Below are positions 36,162-44,975 of a stretch of DNA of 64,000 bases, piece by piece (position 1 is the stretch's first letter; every line of letters starts with the position of its first letter). The translations under genes and the position numbers were made by a program. Below the pieces are notes generated by a model. That model had not been told where the DNA came from. It searched no databases and saw only the letters and a program-made list of their open reading frames with translations. This DNA is from Chryseobacterium sp. c4a (lineage in GTDB: Bacteria; Bacteroidota; Bacteroidia; Flavobacteriales; Weeksellaceae). The stretch lies in assembly GCF_009900745.1 (NCBI RefSeq), contig NZ_WXVU01000009.1, forward strand, positions 124,001-188,000. The letters run 5' to 3'.

Positions 36162-36246
36162 CGTTTATTATTAAGGGTTAAAAGCCATATCTTCGCATCA
36201 ATTATTCACAAAAAGCGATAAAAATTCAATAAAGTTAATACCCAAA

Positions 36247-37440
36247 ATGACCGTTAAGCTTTCCAAAATTTCTCTTCCTTTAAAATTGACCTTTCTTATT
36301 TTCTCCATGGTATTAAACTGTATGGGACTTATTATACTCCAACTTGCAGATACCAATATTACCTATGGAGAACTTGGATTTTTGGAATCTTTCAAAGACC
36401 TGCCTATTGCGTTTATCTCTTTATTTGCAGTGAGCTTCATCAATAAAACAGGAACTAAAAGAGCATTGATAGCAGCTTTGGCTATTGTAGGATTTTGTTC
36501 TTGCCTGCTTCCTTTTATAGAAGAATTTTGGTTCTACAAAGTATGGTTTGCTATTATCGGAGCTTGCTTTGCCATTGGTAAAATATGTGTTTTTGGAATT
36601 ATCAGGAACAATATTTCGGATGAAAAATCATTGGCAAAAACGATGAATAGTGTAGAAGCTTCCTTTATGATCGGAATATTTGTCGTAAATACAGGATTTG
36701 GATGGCTCATCTCCAGCCAGTACTCCGAATTTTGGCGATTCGGATTTTTACTCATTGCCGTATTATCTGCTATTACGATTTTTTTACTTTTAAAAACCGA
36801 AATTACAGAATCTAAGCCGCAAAACAACCAAAGCATTTTCTCAGAATTATCCGGATTTACTACACCTGTTGTCGCTTTATTTCTTGCCGTGGTTTTCTTT
36901 ATTGTCTTTGTAGAACAAGGCTTTAATTCATGGCTTCCTTCTTTTTATAAGAATCATTTGAAAGTTAATTCATTTTTTGCTCTTCAGGCCACCTCCTTCC
37001 TTTCCCTTTTTTCTTATGCAGGAAGGACTGTTACTGCTAATGTCATCCGGAGATTTTCATTATCAAAATATTATATTACATGTATTTCTTTAATCATCGT
37101 ATTACTCCTGATTATTTTAGGAATTCAATATTTTGATTCTGAGGATTCAAAAATAATTTTGTTTTTATTTCCGGTAATAGGATTATTTCTCTCACCACTC
37201 TACCCTGTTGTCAATTCAAAAATGATTACTGTAGTTGATAAAGAAAAAATAAATCTTTTTACCTCACTCATTGTTATTTTCTCTTCTTTGGGAAGTTCAG
37301 TGAGTTCCATTATTATGGCTTTACTTTTTGGAAACCAACTGTTAAGCTTTTATCCTTTATATATTTTATGTTCTGTAATTCTTCTTTTTGTGATTAGTTT
37401 CATATATTTTACTGTCTCAAAAAGAAAATATAGAAAATAG
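36247..37440 (+). CDS. MFS transporter, probably sugar import
   Basis: A 397-residue protein with about 12 membrane helices and an NKTGTKRAL loop after helix 2, as in the MFS. It is divergent from the beta-glucan PUL and 16 bp ahead of the Nudix-type regulator. The sensible reading is inner-membrane uptake of the glucose or disaccharide released by the PUL enzymes. The sugar itself cannot be read from sequence. Confidence 0.85.
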   Translation: MTVKLSKISLPLKLTFLIFSMVLNCMGLIILQLADTNITYGELGFLESFKDLPIAFISLFAVSFINKTGTKRALIAALAIVGFCSCLLPFIEEFWFYKVWFAIIGACFAIGKICVFGIIRNNISDEKSLAKTMNSVEASFMIGIFVVNTGFGWLISSQYSEFWRFGFLLIAVLSAITIFLLLKTEITESKPQNNQSIFSELSGFTTPVVALFLAVVFFIVFVEQGFNSWLPSFYKNHLKVNSFFALQATSFLSLFSYAGRTVTANVIRRFSLSKYYITCISLIIVLLLIILGIQYFDSEDSKIILFLFPVIGLFLSPLYPVVNSKMITVVDKEKINLFTSLIVIFSSLGSSVSSIIMALLFGNQLLSFYPLYILCSVILLFVISFIYFTVSKRKYRK

Positions 37441-37456
37441 TTTTATTTTTACAAGC

Positions 37457-38245
37457 ATGAAAATAAAAGACACAAAAAGTAAAGAAACGCTTCAGGAACT
37501 GATCGACACCAAAGATTTTGTTGCTCATATTTCTGTAGACTGTACGATATTTGGCTTTCACAATAACATTCTGAAAGTCCTGTTATTAAAGTATCATGAT
37601 CTGGATCTATGGTCACTTCCGGGTGGTTTTGTTTTCAATGATGAAGATCTTCGGGAAGCTGCAGAGCGGGTTTTGTATGAACGAACGCATCTTAAAGATC
37701 TGTTCTTAAAACAGTTCCATACGTTTGGAAGAATCGACCGTACAGAAAATAATGTTCACCAGATCCTGCTTAGAAATAAAGGAATAGAAGTTCCTGAAGA
37801 TCACTGGATCTTTCAGAGATTCATTACTGTAGGATACTGCAGCCTTATTGATTTTTCACTCACCAATACTTTTCCGGATGCTTTTAATGAAAGCTGTGAA
37901 TGGTTTGAAGTTAATAATCTTCCCAAGATGGCATTTGACCATGACAGAATTATAGAAACCGGATTAGAATACCTTCGAATGAACATTAATACTGAGGTAG
38001 CAGCCAGTAATTTACTTCCTGAAAAATTTACAATGAAGGATCTACAGGCACTTTATGAAACAATTTTGGGACAAAAATTCAGAAGGAATAATTTCCAGCG
38101 AAAAATATTAAGCCTTAATATCCTTGACAGGTTAGAAAAGTTATATGACGGGTCTGCAAACAAAGCTCCTTATCTGTATAAATTCAAAACCGAGGTACAC
38201 AATGCCACCAATCAGTATCCTATCTCCAATGATGAGGAGGCTTAA
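37457..38245 (+). CDS. NrtR-type transcriptional regulator (degenerate Nudix domain + winged helix)
   Basis: 262 residues: Nudix fold (about 20-150) and a C-terminal winged-helix domain (FTMKDLQALYETILGQKFRRNNFQRKI). The Nudix box G57-x5-E63-x7-R71 continues as RVLYERTHL where REUxEExGU is expected; the two catalytic glutamates at positions 72 and 76 are V and R, and the glycine is H78. Hydrolysis is therefore unlikely, and the domain should bind a ligand, as in the Bacteroides arabinose regulator AraR. It likely controls the neighbouring MFS gene and PUL. Confidence 0.85.
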   Translation: MKIKDTKSKETLQELIDTKDFVAHISVDCTIFGFHNNILKVLLLKYHDLDLWSLPGGFVFNDEDLREAAERVLYERTHLKDLFLKQFHTFGRIDRTENNVHQILLRNKGIEVPEDHWIFQRFITVGYCSLIDFSLTNTFPDAFNESCEWFEVNNLPKMAFDHDRIIETGLEYLRMNINTEVAASNLLPEKFTMKDLQALYETILGQKFRRNNFQRKILSLNILDRLEKLYDGSANKAPYLYKFKTEVHNATNQYPISNDEEA

Positions 38246-38249
38246 AATA

Positions 38250-38280
38250 TAGATTTTATCCCTGAAATAGGAAAAATCTA
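38250..38280 (+). terminator. Possible weak terminator after the regulator gene
   Basis: TAGATTTT and AAAAATCTA pair around CC/GG inner bases. No U tract follows, so this is a tentative call. Confidence 0.3.
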
Positions 38281-38373
38281 CATTATCTGTTTGAAAACCA
38301 GCATTTAGATAAGTTTTCAAAAAAATTTCTCAAACACCACGAAAAATGTTATTTTTAACAAAATCAAAAAATC

Positions 38374-39552
38374 ATGTCATATTATCCTCTTACAAGCATC
38401 CCTGATTATTATGGAATTGATGCTTTACTTACTGAAGAACACAAACTGATCCGCCAATCTGTAAGAGACTGGGTTGAAAGTTATGTAATGCCGCAGATTG
38501 ACCAGGCAGCACAAAATCATACTGACCTTCCTGGCCTTATGAGAGAATTAGGAAAAATCGGAGCATTAGGCCCGTATATTCCTGTTGAGTATGGTGGTTC
38601 CGGATTAGATCAGATTTCTTATGGTCTTATTATGCAGGAGTTGGAAAGAGGAGATTCAGCAGTACGCTCAGCGGCTTCAGTACAAAGCTCTTTGGTAATG
38701 TTTCCAATTAATGAGTTCGGTTCTGAAGAACAAAAAATGAAATATCTTCCGAAACTGGCTGCTGGAGAAATGATCGGTTCTTTTGGATTAACTGAGCCTA
38801 ACCACGGTTCTGACCCAGGATCTATGGAAACTTATTTTAAAGATATGGGTGATCACTATCTTTTGAATGGTGCTAAAATGTGGATTACCAACTCTCCTCT
38901 TTGCGATATTGCCGTAGTATGGGCAAAAAATGAAGAAGGAAAAGTACAGGGATTAATCGTTGAAAGAGGAATGGAAGGATTCACAACTCCGGAAACACAC
39001 AATAAATGGAGTTTAAGAGCTTCCAAAACAGGAGAATTGGTATTTAACGATGTAAAAGTTCCGAAAGAAAACCTCCTTCCTGGCGTTACAGGATTGAAAG
39101 GCCCATTATCTTGTCTGAATTCTGCTCGATATGGAATTTCATGGGGAGTAATCGGGGCAGCTATTGATTGCCATTGCACTGCTGTTCAGTATTCTAAAGA
39201 GAGAAAGCAGTTTGGTAAACCAATTGGTTCTTATCAGCTTCAACAGAAAAAATTGGCTGAATTCTTAACGGAGATTACAAAAGCTCAGTTATTATGTCTT
39301 CAGCTAGGAAACCTTAAAAATGCTCACAAAGCAACTCCTGCACAAATCTCGATGGCTAAACGTAACAACGTTAAAATGGCAATTGACATTGCAAGAGAAT
39401 CAAGACAGATTCTTGGTGGGATGGGTATCATGGGCGAATTCCCGATGATGAGACATGCTGCCAATCTTGAGTCTGTAATTACTTATGAAGGAACTCACGA
39501 CGTTCATTTGTTAATCACCGGTTTAGATATTACAGGTATCAACGCTTTCTAA
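38374..39552 (+). CDS. Acyl-CoA dehydrogenase, glutaryl-CoA dehydrogenase-like
   Basis: A 392-residue FAD enzyme with the family signatures GSFGLTEPNHGSDPGSM and LGGMGIMGEFPMMRHAANLE. The catalytic base is E372 in TYEGTHDVHLLITGLDITG, the pattern of glutaryl-CoA dehydrogenase, which oxidatively decarboxylates glutaryl-CoA to crotonyl-CoA in lysine and tryptophan breakdown. No other genes of that pathway are adjacent, so substrate is a family-level guess. Confidence 0.9.
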   Translation: MSYYPLTSIPDYYGIDALLTEEHKLIRQSVRDWVESYVMPQIDQAAQNHTDLPGLMRELGKIGALGPYIPVEYGGSGLDQISYGLIMQELERGDSAVRSAASVQSSLVMFPINEFGSEEQKMKYLPKLAAGEMIGSFGLTEPNHGSDPGSMETYFKDMGDHYLLNGAKMWITNSPLCDIAVVWAKNEEGKVQGLIVERGMEGFTTPETHNKWSLRASKTGELVFNDVKVPKENLLPGVTGLKGPLSCLNSARYGISWGVIGAAIDCHCTAVQYSKERKQFGKPIGSYQLQQKKLAEFLTEITKAQLLCLQLGNLKNAHKATPAQISMAKRNNVKMAIDIARESRQILGGMGIMGEFPMMRHAANLESVITYEGTHDVHLLITGLDITGINAF

Positions 39553-39572
39553 GGAAAGGAAAATATAGAATT

Positions 39573-39605
39573 AAGAGTCTGGTCTTTGGATCAGACTCTT
39601 TTATT
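39573..39605 (+). terminator. Terminator after acyl-CoA dehydrogenase
   Basis: AAGAGTCTG/CAGACTCTT 9-bp stem followed by TTATTTT. Confidence 0.8.
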
Positions 39606-39712
39606 TTACTCACGTTTTAGAGAATTTAATATTCGATGAATAACTGTTAATGTCTTAATATTTTTGAGGAATTAATAAAAATACTACATTAACAGTAGTA
39701 AAAATCCACGAT

Positions 39713-41668
39713 ATGAAGAAAATAACAACTTTTTTGTTAGGACTCACTGCGCCTTTTTATTTCGCCCAACAGGCAGGAGACCTTATCAGTGCTGAACAAA
39801 AGCTGGACTTGACTCCCCAAGGGGTTGTTAATTTCATAGCCAATAATCTTGGTGAACAAAACGCTCCGGATTTTGTGAGTTACCTGAACGGTTTCAATGT
39901 AGGTTTAAAAGGATATAAAATAACCTATTACACCAAAAATGAAAATAATGTACTGGTAAAAGCAACGGGACTTCTGATGTATCCGAATGTTAATATGAAG
40001 CTTTCCACCGTAGTTTCAGATCATGGTACTACCGATAGCAGGCACAATGTTCCATCTAATTTCAAGGGTGCATTAACTGCCGGATTCGTAGTAGAACTTT
40101 CTTATGTACTTAATGGTTATATTTTAATGGCTCCCGACTATGTAGGGATGGGAACCGGAGATGGTGTACATCCTTATGTAGATTATGCTACTGAAGCCGG
40201 TGCAACGATCGATTTTGTTACTGCAGCCAATAAAGCATTAGCACAATTAGGCATAAAACGATATGATGAATATTTCCTGGCAGGATATTCACAAGGTGCA
40301 CATGCTGCCATGTCTACATTAAAACGGTTAAGCATCTCAAATCCAAGCAATTTAAAATTCAAATATGCTTATATGGGTGATGGGCCTTATGACATGTCTG
40401 AAACCACTTTAAAGAAAGGTGTTTTGGAAAAAGATATTTACCCGTTTAGCTCATTTTTAGCCAATGTACTTCACAGCTGTAATAATACAGGATTTAAAAC
40501 GTACACAAATAATATTTCAGAAGTCATTTCTGCAGAATATCTTGATCGATATAACTATCATGTTGTTCAGGATAATGGAGGATTATTATGGGGATCTTTC
40601 CTTTGGAGAAAACTATTCACAACCAATTTTGTAAATGAAGTAACCAATAATCCCAATCATAAATTCAGACAATGTCTGAAACCCAAAGATGTATACGATT
40701 GGTATAATAAAACCCCAATGACACTAGGCCATTCTACCGTTGATTTAGCCATTCCACCAGAAAACACCTCCAAAACGATTGATGTACAACGTAGCTATTA
40801 TGCATGGTGGGATCTGAACAAATACAAATTAGATTCTTTTTACTGGGGGCCTATCGGACATGTGGGTGGTATTGTTCCGTTTGTTCTGGCTTCTAATGCT
40901 AAATTTAATACCTTAAGAAGCGGTGGTCTTTTTAATGAATGGGCAGCCATAGGCTCTATTTTTGGAAAACAATCGGCAAAAGAGTCTCAGGAAATTTATC
41001 CTCTGTTCTCCTCCCAGATAAAACCTGATTTTGGGAATATGCAGCTACAGGAAATCACTGATTTTAATAAAGAAAAAGCAGTAAGCAGAGCAGCTACTGA
41101 CCGCACTTTATCTTCCTTAAAAGATGGAGTATATCTGTTAAAAGTATCAGAAAACAATCAGAATAAGATGCTTCCATACATTAAGAACACCCCTAAAGAA
41201 GTAGCCGAAAATGAAATCGTACAATCTGAAAACAATGCCATTTTAAAATTAAAGATTGATCAAAACGAACTTTCTGCGGTACATATTTTTGATGAAAATA
41301 AAAATCTGGTTACAACCATTTCCAGAGATCAGTATCAGGAAAAAGGCGGAATCAGCCTACAGGATATGGATGCTCAGAAATATACATTCGAAGTAGTTAC
41401 ATCATATTATAATCTGCAATTCAGTAAAAATATCGGAAACCGTACGTTGGAAAACAGTACAGATATCTTTAGCCAAAACAAACAGATTAAGGCCAGATCC
41501 AATAACGACATTAAAAATATAAGTGTATACCATATTTCCGGAGCTTTGATTCTTCAGCAGGAAGTGAATTCTCAACAATATGAATCAAAAAGTATGGAAC
41601 CTGGAATCTATGTGGTACAAATGACCCTTTCTAATGGGAAAACAATCAATAAAAAAGTTAAACTATAG
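39713..41668 (+). CDS. T9SS-exported alpha/beta hydrolase (lipase/esterase-like)
   Basis: 651 residues: signal peptide (to about 18), an alpha/beta-hydrolase domain with the nucleophile elbow GYSQGAHA (S193) and a lipase-like LMAPDYVGMG segment, then a linker and a C-terminal T9SS type A sorting domain (about 580-651; ISVYHISGALILQQ ... KKVKL). It is probably a cell-surface or secreted esterase or lipase. The acid and histidine of the triad are not confidently placed. Confidence 0.82.
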   Translation: MKKITTFLLGLTAPFYFAQQAGDLISAEQKLDLTPQGVVNFIANNLGEQNAPDFVSYLNGFNVGLKGYKITYYTKNENNVLVKATGLLMYPNVNMKLSTVVSDHGTTDSRHNVPSNFKGALTAGFVVELSYVLNGYILMAPDYVGMGTGDGVHPYVDYATEAGATIDFVTAANKALAQLGIKRYDEYFLAGYSQGAHAAMSTLKRLSISNPSNLKFKYAYMGDGPYDMSETTLKKGVLEKDIYPFSSFLANVLHSCNNTGFKTYTNNISEVISAEYLDRYNYHVVQDNGGLLWGSFLWRKLFTTNFVNEVTNNPNHKFRQCLKPKDVYDWYNKTPMTLGHSTVDLAIPPENTSKTIDVQRSYYAWWDLNKYKLDSFYWGPIGHVGGIVPFVLASNAKFNTLRSGGLFNEWAAIGSIFGKQSAKESQEIYPLFSSQIKPDFGNMQLQEITDFNKEKAVSRAATDRTLSSLKDGVYLLKVSENNQNKMLPYIKNTPKEVAENEIVQSENNAILKLKIDQNELSAVHIFDENKNLVTTISRDQYQEKGGISLQDMDAQKYTFEVVTSYYNLQFSKNIGNRTLENSTDIFSQNKQIKARSNNDIKNISVYHISGALILQQEVNSQQYESKSMEPGIYVVQMTLSNGKTINKKVKL

Positions 41669-41707
41669 CATCAATCCTTTTTATATATCATTTTCAAGTT
41701 AATTTTG

Positions 41708-41733
41708 GCACTCCAGCAATGGGGTGCTTTTTT
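41708..41733 (+). terminator. Terminator after hydrolase gene
   Basis: GCACTCCA pairs with TGGGGTGC (one G-T wobble), then TTTTTT. Confidence 0.75.
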
Positions 41734-42072
41734 GATCAAGCAGCTGTTTACAAGAATTTAAACCATCAATTTTTCGTATCTAAAGAAGATGGATGCCCCT
41801 GTTATATTGCAAGGAAACCAGAAAATAAAATATCAGATTAAAATTCCCACACTTTTCTCACTCAATATAAAACTATGTTTCTATGGGGTTAAAAACCTAC
41901 TCACACAATTCTATAGTCTTTCAATAGAAATAACTCCAATAATATAAATTAGAAATAAAAAATCATAAAAACTAAAAACCACAAAAACAAACAACTGACA
42001 AACAACACAATACAATCTAAAACAAACGATCAAAGCGATCTCATAACCTCATAAATATTTTTTTTGTGCAAA

Positions 42073-42142
42073 TGACATTTGTCAACTATTTTAAATTATT
42101 CTAAATAAAATTATAAATCTTATCTAATGCCTCCTACCTTTG
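42073..42142 (+). promoter_or_regulatory. Candidate Fur-type operator and promoter of the TonB operon
   Basis: Three elements in order: the perfect palindrome TGACATTTGTCA (42073-42084); ATTTTAAATTATTCTAAATAA (42088-42108, trimmed here to its two halves ATTTTAAA and TTCTAAAT), which resembles the TTTAGAA-N3-TTCTAAA Fur box I recall for the related Riemerella; and a -7 box TACCTTTG (42135-42142). The ATG is 17 bp further. The -33 box is not clear. Confidence 0.45.
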
Positions 42143-42159
42143 CGGAAGAATAATGTCAG

Positions 42160-44955
42160 ATGATCCATAACGATCCCAAATTCCCTTTTAAAAAACAAGT
42201 TTTTACATTTTTATTTCTTTTCACAACCTATTCAACAGTTCAAGCACAAGACAGATCTGCGGTCATTTTATTTGAAATAAAGAATAAACAAGCTGAACCT
42301 ATCAGAGATTCAGAAATCAAAATCATATCCAGTGCAAATAACTACACTGTACCTACTAATGAAAAAGGAATTGCTACTCTATCAGTAATTCCTGGTCAGT
42401 ATGTGATTGAGATTCGTAAAAATGGGATGATCGGATATTCAGGTAAGTTATCAATTACCCAATCTGAAACCTTTACATTTTCACTTACAGACAAAATAAC
42501 ATCTATAGAGGAAGTAACCATTACTGCTAAGGAAAGTAAAGGTCTGACTTCATCCTCTGTGATTTCCCAGCGTGCAATGCAGCATTTGCAGCCCTCTAGT
42601 TTTACCGATCTTCTGGAGCTTCTTCCCGGAGGCCGATCTGGAGACCCTGTTTTAAATCAAGTTAATAAAATCAGTCTTCGTGAAACTGGAAATCCAGGAA
42701 ATGACTACAATACTTCTGCTATGGGAACCACATTTTTAGTAGATGGAGCTCCATTAAACTCGGGTGCTAACCTTCAGTATACCTATGATTTTTTAGATAA
42801 AAACAATAATGGACTAAAAAGGCGACTCAATCTCACTAGTGGTGTAGATATGCGAAGTGTTTCTACTGATCAGATCGAAAAAGTAGAAATTATGCGTGGG
42901 ATTCCTTCTGTCATTTATGGAAATCTAACGTCCGGAATCGTTAAAATCACCAACAAATCAGGATATACTCATTGGAAATCAAGATTTAAAGCTGATGGCT
43001 ACAGTAAACTATTTGCCATCAGTAAGGGTTTTGAAGATAAAAAGCATGGCTTGAAAATCAATACAGGAATCGACTATTTGCATGCTAAATCTGATCCAAG
43101 AGATCAACTTGAAAATTATAAAAGAATTACAGCTAATTTTGCTCTCATAAAGGAAAAACAAAGTAGTCAAGGTAATTTCAGATGGCAAACGCATCTTAGC
43201 TACACAGGTTCTCTTGATGGCTCAAAGACTGATCCGGATGTAGATTTATCACAATTAAACTCTTATGAAGTCAATAATCACCTTTTGAGTCTTTCCAATG
43301 TGTTTAATTACACCAAAAATGAGCCTTCATTTTACAAATCAACAGAGGTTCAGGCTACCATCAATCAAAGATTTGACAAAATAAAGCAAACCAAGTTCAT
43401 TCAGCTGGAGAATGCAACCGCTTTTCCTCTATCCAGAAATGACGGTGAGTATGATGGCTACTACCCTACAGCTCAATATATTTCAGACTATAGTGTAGAT
43501 GGCAAGCCACTTGATATTTTTGTGAAAATGGTAAATGCTTTTCAATGGGATTTCAAAACCGTTAAAAATGAGATCAATACAGGATTTGATTGGCAACTCA
43601 GTAAAAACTGGGGTCAGGGGCAACTATTTGATATTTATAAACCAATAGACCCTAAAGCCACTTTCAGACCTCGTGCTTATCGTGATGTACCAGCCTATTC
43701 TACTGCTGCTTTATTTCTGGAAACCATTAGTACAGCAGATCTTGGCAAACACAAACTTACACTAGCATTAGGGGTAAGAGGAAATTCGATGTTGAACCTG
43801 CCGGCTCATTTTAATATGAACGGAAAGGTGTATCTGGATCCAAGAACTAATCTTCAATGGGATCTACCAACATTTAATTTAATGAATAAAAAGGCTCAAT
43901 TAGCATTAACATTAGGTTATGGTAAGCAGAGCTTATTCCCAGATCTTAATCTGCTATATCCTGAATTGATCTATAAAGATGTACAGCAATTGAACTATTT
44001 CCATTCTAATCCGAATTATAGAAAAGTGAATTATAAAACCATGATCTATAATCCTCAGAATCCGGAAATAGAACCTGCTACCAATGAAAAATTTGAGGCA
44101 AGAGTAGACTTTAGTTTAGGGTTCCATCAGCTCTCTGTAACTGTTTTTAAAGAAAAGATGCACAATGCTTTTCGCTCTATGAATGAATATGCAATTTATC
44201 AATATAAAAAATACGATACATCAGCACTCAATCATGATGCGATTACTTCACCTCCTGATGTCAATACACTTCCTTATCAAAGCATTACGGAGAATTTCAT
44301 GTATTCAGCACAACGAAATGGAAGTAAAATAGACAAGGAAGGTGTGGAATTTCAGTATTCTTCCAATAGAATTCCTATCATTAATACAAGGTTTACCGTA
44401 AGCGGAGCATGGTTTCGCACTCAATATGGCAACAGTCTTCCGGTATACAGGAGACCTGATGTATTGATCAACGGCAGGCCTTATCCTTATCTCGGACTTT
44501 ATAATGGAATGGAACCTAATTCTGTAAATGAAATCCTGAATACAAACTTGATGATGGATACCTACATTCCCAAATTAGATCTGATATTTTCAAGTTCATT
44601 CCAATTTTCATGGTATTCCAGCAGAAAGGTGGAACCTATGAGCGGACTCCCTAGTCATTATGTGGATCAAAATGGTAATATTTTCCCATTCAATCCTGAT
44701 ACAGCCCGTGGAACGATCCTCGAAAGACTGATTATGGTTCAGAATGAAGACCGATATAATGCTACAAGAAGACCTTTAGAAGCTAATCTTAACCTGAAAG
44801 TAACTAAAAGCTTCAGAAACAAAACAGTGATCGTTTCGATGTTTGCTAACAGGCTTTTCAGTTATTATGCACCCTACAATGTGAATGGATTTATCATCAA
44901 CCGAAAAGGAGCACAAGATCCCTATTTCGGAATGGAGATCAATTTCAATTTATAA
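42160..44955 (+). CDS. TonB-dependent receptor, gene 1 of a four-gene operon
   Basis: A 931-residue outer-membrane receptor: signal peptide (ending TVQAQ), a carboxypeptidase-regulatory-like domain (about 31-115), a TonB box (IEEVTITAKES), plug with FLVDGAPLNSG and MRGIPSVIYGNLTSGIVKI, then the barrel ending in F-N-L. It is not of SusC type: no SusD follows and the plug looks siderophore/heme-like. Next comes a DUF4876 lipoprotein 20 bp away. Substrate unknown; iron complexes are the favoured guess. Confidence 0.88.
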   Translation: MIHNDPKFPFKKQVFTFLFLFTTYSTVQAQDRSAVILFEIKNKQAEPIRDSEIKIISSANNYTVPTNEKGIATLSVIPGQYVIEIRKNGMIGYSGKLSITQSETFTFSLTDKITSIEEVTITAKESKGLTSSSVISQRAMQHLQPSSFTDLLELLPGGRSGDPVLNQVNKISLRETGNPGNDYNTSAMGTTFLVDGAPLNSGANLQYTYDFLDKNNNGLKRRLNLTSGVDMRSVSTDQIEKVEIMRGIPSVIYGNLTSGIVKITNKSGYTHWKSRFKADGYSKLFAISKGFEDKKHGLKINTGIDYLHAKSDPRDQLENYKRITANFALIKEKQSSQGNFRWQTHLSYTGSLDGSKTDPDVDLSQLNSYEVNNHLLSLSNVFNYTKNEPSFYKSTEVQATINQRFDKIKQTKFIQLENATAFPLSRNDGEYDGYYPTAQYISDYSVDGKPLDIFVKMVNAFQWDFKTVKNEINTGFDWQLSKNWGQGQLFDIYKPIDPKATFRPRAYRDVPAYSTAALFLETISTADLGKHKLTLALGVRGNSMLNLPAHFNMNGKVYLDPRTNLQWDLPTFNLMNKKAQLALTLGYGKQSLFPDLNLLYPELIYKDVQQLNYFHSNPNYRKVNYKTMIYNPQNPEIEPATNEKFEARVDFSLGFHQLSVTVFKEKMHNAFRSMNEYAIYQYKKYDTSALNHDAITSPPDVNTLPYQSITENFMYSAQRNGSKIDKEGVEFQYSSNRIPIINTRFTVSGAWFRTQYGNSLPVYRRPDVLINGRPYPYLGLYNGMEPNSVNEILNTNLMMDTYIPKLDLIFSSSFQFSWYSSRKVEPMSGLPSHYVDQNGNIFPFNPDTARGTILERLIMVQNEDRYNATRRPLEANLNLKVTKSFRNKTVIVSMFANRLFSYYAPYNVNGFIINRKGAQDPYFGMEINFNL

Positions 44956-44975
44956 CAATTTCAAACCAATAAATT

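Larger units (their letters stand above)
41669..42159. other. 491-bp gap before the four-gene TonB operon
   Basis: Holds the terminator of the hydrolase gene, then ~300 bp of AT-rich sequence with A-rich blocks, and the regulatory sites listed at 42073-42142. No gene seen. Confidence 0.6.
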
